Origin: Pseudomonas frederiksbergensis
GTDB lineage: Bacteria; Pseudomonadota; Gammaproteobacteria; Pseudomonadales; Pseudomonadaceae
Assembly (NCBI RefSeq): GCF_035751725.1
Contig: NZ_CP142104.1
Span: 4,402,001 to 4,466,000 of the forward strand
Direction of reading: 5' to 3'
Length of the DNA: 64,000 nt
Below are positions 63,520 through 64,000 of the stretch, one piece after another (within the stretch, counting starts at the first letter, position 1; each line of letters opens with the position of its first letter). The notes beneath the pieces were generated by a model. It was not told where the DNA came from. It ran no database searches and saw only the letters and a list, made by a program, of their open reading frames with translations. The position numbers and the translations under genes are program-made.

Positions 63520-64000
63520 ATGACTCAGATCGCCCGCATCAGCGACACCGGCAATGAACGCCGCCTGCAAGCCGAACGCCTGATCGGCGCCCAGGCCTTG
63601 CAAGAAGCACAGGCCCTGCGCTTCAACGTCTTCAGCGGCGAGTTCAACGCCAAGCTCAAGGGCGCGGAGATGGGTCTGGACATGGATGACTATGATGTTC
63701 ACTGCGCCCACATCGGCGTACGTGACTTGAACACCGGCCGCCTCGTGGCAACCACTCGCCTGCTCGATCACCAGGCCGCCAGCAGCCTGGGCCGGTTCTA
63801 CAGCGAAGAAGAATTCAGCCTCAATGGCCTGGTCCATCTCCAGGGCCCGATCCTGGAAATCGGCCGCACCTGCGTCGACCCGGCCTACCGCAACGGCGGC
63901 ACCATCGCGGTGCTCTGGGGCGAGCTGGCCGAGGTCCTGAACGAAGGCGGCTACAGCTACTTGATGGGTTGCGCGAGCATTCCGATGCAGGACGGCGGCA
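63520..64000 (+). CDS. olsB: ornithine N-acyltransferase OlsB, N-terminal part (cut by window edge)
   Basis: First 160 codons of a GNAT-fold acyltransferase that transfers a 3-hydroxyacyl group from ACP to ornithine, the first step of ornithine-lipid synthesis. Segments seen: [20 protein letters not shown] (the hemolysin-like/OlsB start) and [27 protein letters not shown] with the GNAT acyl-carrier contact. ATG at 63520 preceded by ACGGAGATTCGCT. The C-terminus, and olsA normally following, lie beyond the window. Confidence 0.85.
   Translation, partial: MTQIARISDTGNERRLQAERLIGAQALQEAQALRFNVFSGEFNAKLKGAEMGLDMDDYDVHCAHIGVRDLNTGRLVATTRLLDHQAASSLGRFYSEEEFSLNGLVHLQGPILEIGRTCVDPAYRNGGTIAVLWGELAEVLNEGGYSYLMGCASIPMQDGG

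Overview
The window is a stretch of chromosome from a fluorescent Pseudomonas (P. fluorescens species complex). The evidence is the high GC content, the algU-mucA-mucB-mucD cluster, PhaG, the tctDE/tctCBA citrate locus, and dispersed REP-type palindromes built on a GTGGGAGC / GCGAGC core. Nearly all of it looks like vertically inherited core genome. The accessory-looking parts are hicAB, an alpha-oxoamine synthase/MFS pair and a SIR2-like DUF4917 gene. No insertion sequence, prophage, CRISPR array or rRNA operon was found.

Layout. 1-1.3 kb: 5' part of a chemotaxis transducer, a 45-aa ORF and tRNA-Ser(CGA). 1.3-4.9 kb: leftward operon dapA-bamC-MBL fold-purC. 5.2-9.2 kb: gcvR, bcp, an AI-2E-type permease, a TusA-like protein and the periplasmic protease bepA. 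9.2-13.6 kb: envelope-stress cluster algU-mucA-mucB-mucD without mucC, divergent from nadB. 15.2-17.8 kb: ygfX, sdhE, ygfZ and an HDOD protein. 17.9-24.4 kb: tricarboxylate two-component system tctDE, divergent from tctC-tctB-tctA-AbrB-like; the porin gene opdH that I would expect here is absent. 24.5-26.9 kb: ung, a CoA hydrolase/hydratase and a Tyr-rich lipoprotein.

27.2-37.0 kb is the most interesting part: a complete guanidine-assimilation operon. A guanidine-I (ykkC) riboswitch leads an ABC importer, two DUF1989 proteins (probable carboxyguanidine deiminase subunits), a biotin carboxylase that homology would label 'urea carboxylase' but which is probably a guanidine carboxylase, and allophanate hydrolase. 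A second guanidine sensor of a different class, guanidine-II (mini-ykkC, two hairpins with ACGA and ACGG loops), lies inside the operon directly before the carboxylase. The proposed route is import of guanidine, carboxylation, deimination to allophanate, then hydrolysis to ammonia and CO2.

37.1-43.9 kb: a GGDEF protein with a broken signature motif overlapping a small Cys-rich protein, an RsuA-type pseudouridine synthase, phaG, tRNA-Gly(CCC), a small membrane protein, an Lrp/LysE pair, the hicAB toxin-antitoxin module, a 48-aa lipoprotein missed by ordinary ORF cutoffs and an iron-permease-like protein. 43.9-47.1 kb: stress-type genes (SDR, DUF4142, KGG-like small protein) and a PAS-GAF-GGDEF cyclase. 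47.4-52.8 kb: alpha-oxoamine synthase plus MFS exporter, Fe-dependent alcohol dehydrogenase, DUF4917 and a DJ-1/PfpI protein. 53-64 kb: a methyltransferase, the lemA-TPM-TPM operon, bglX, a cardiolipin-synthase-like enzyme, a YceI protein, a serine beta-lactamase-fold hydrolase with a small Cys-rich partner, an acyl-CoA-dehydrogenase-like protein and the start of olsB (ornithine lipid synthesis).

All assignments come from reading motifs and context by eye; no database search was run.
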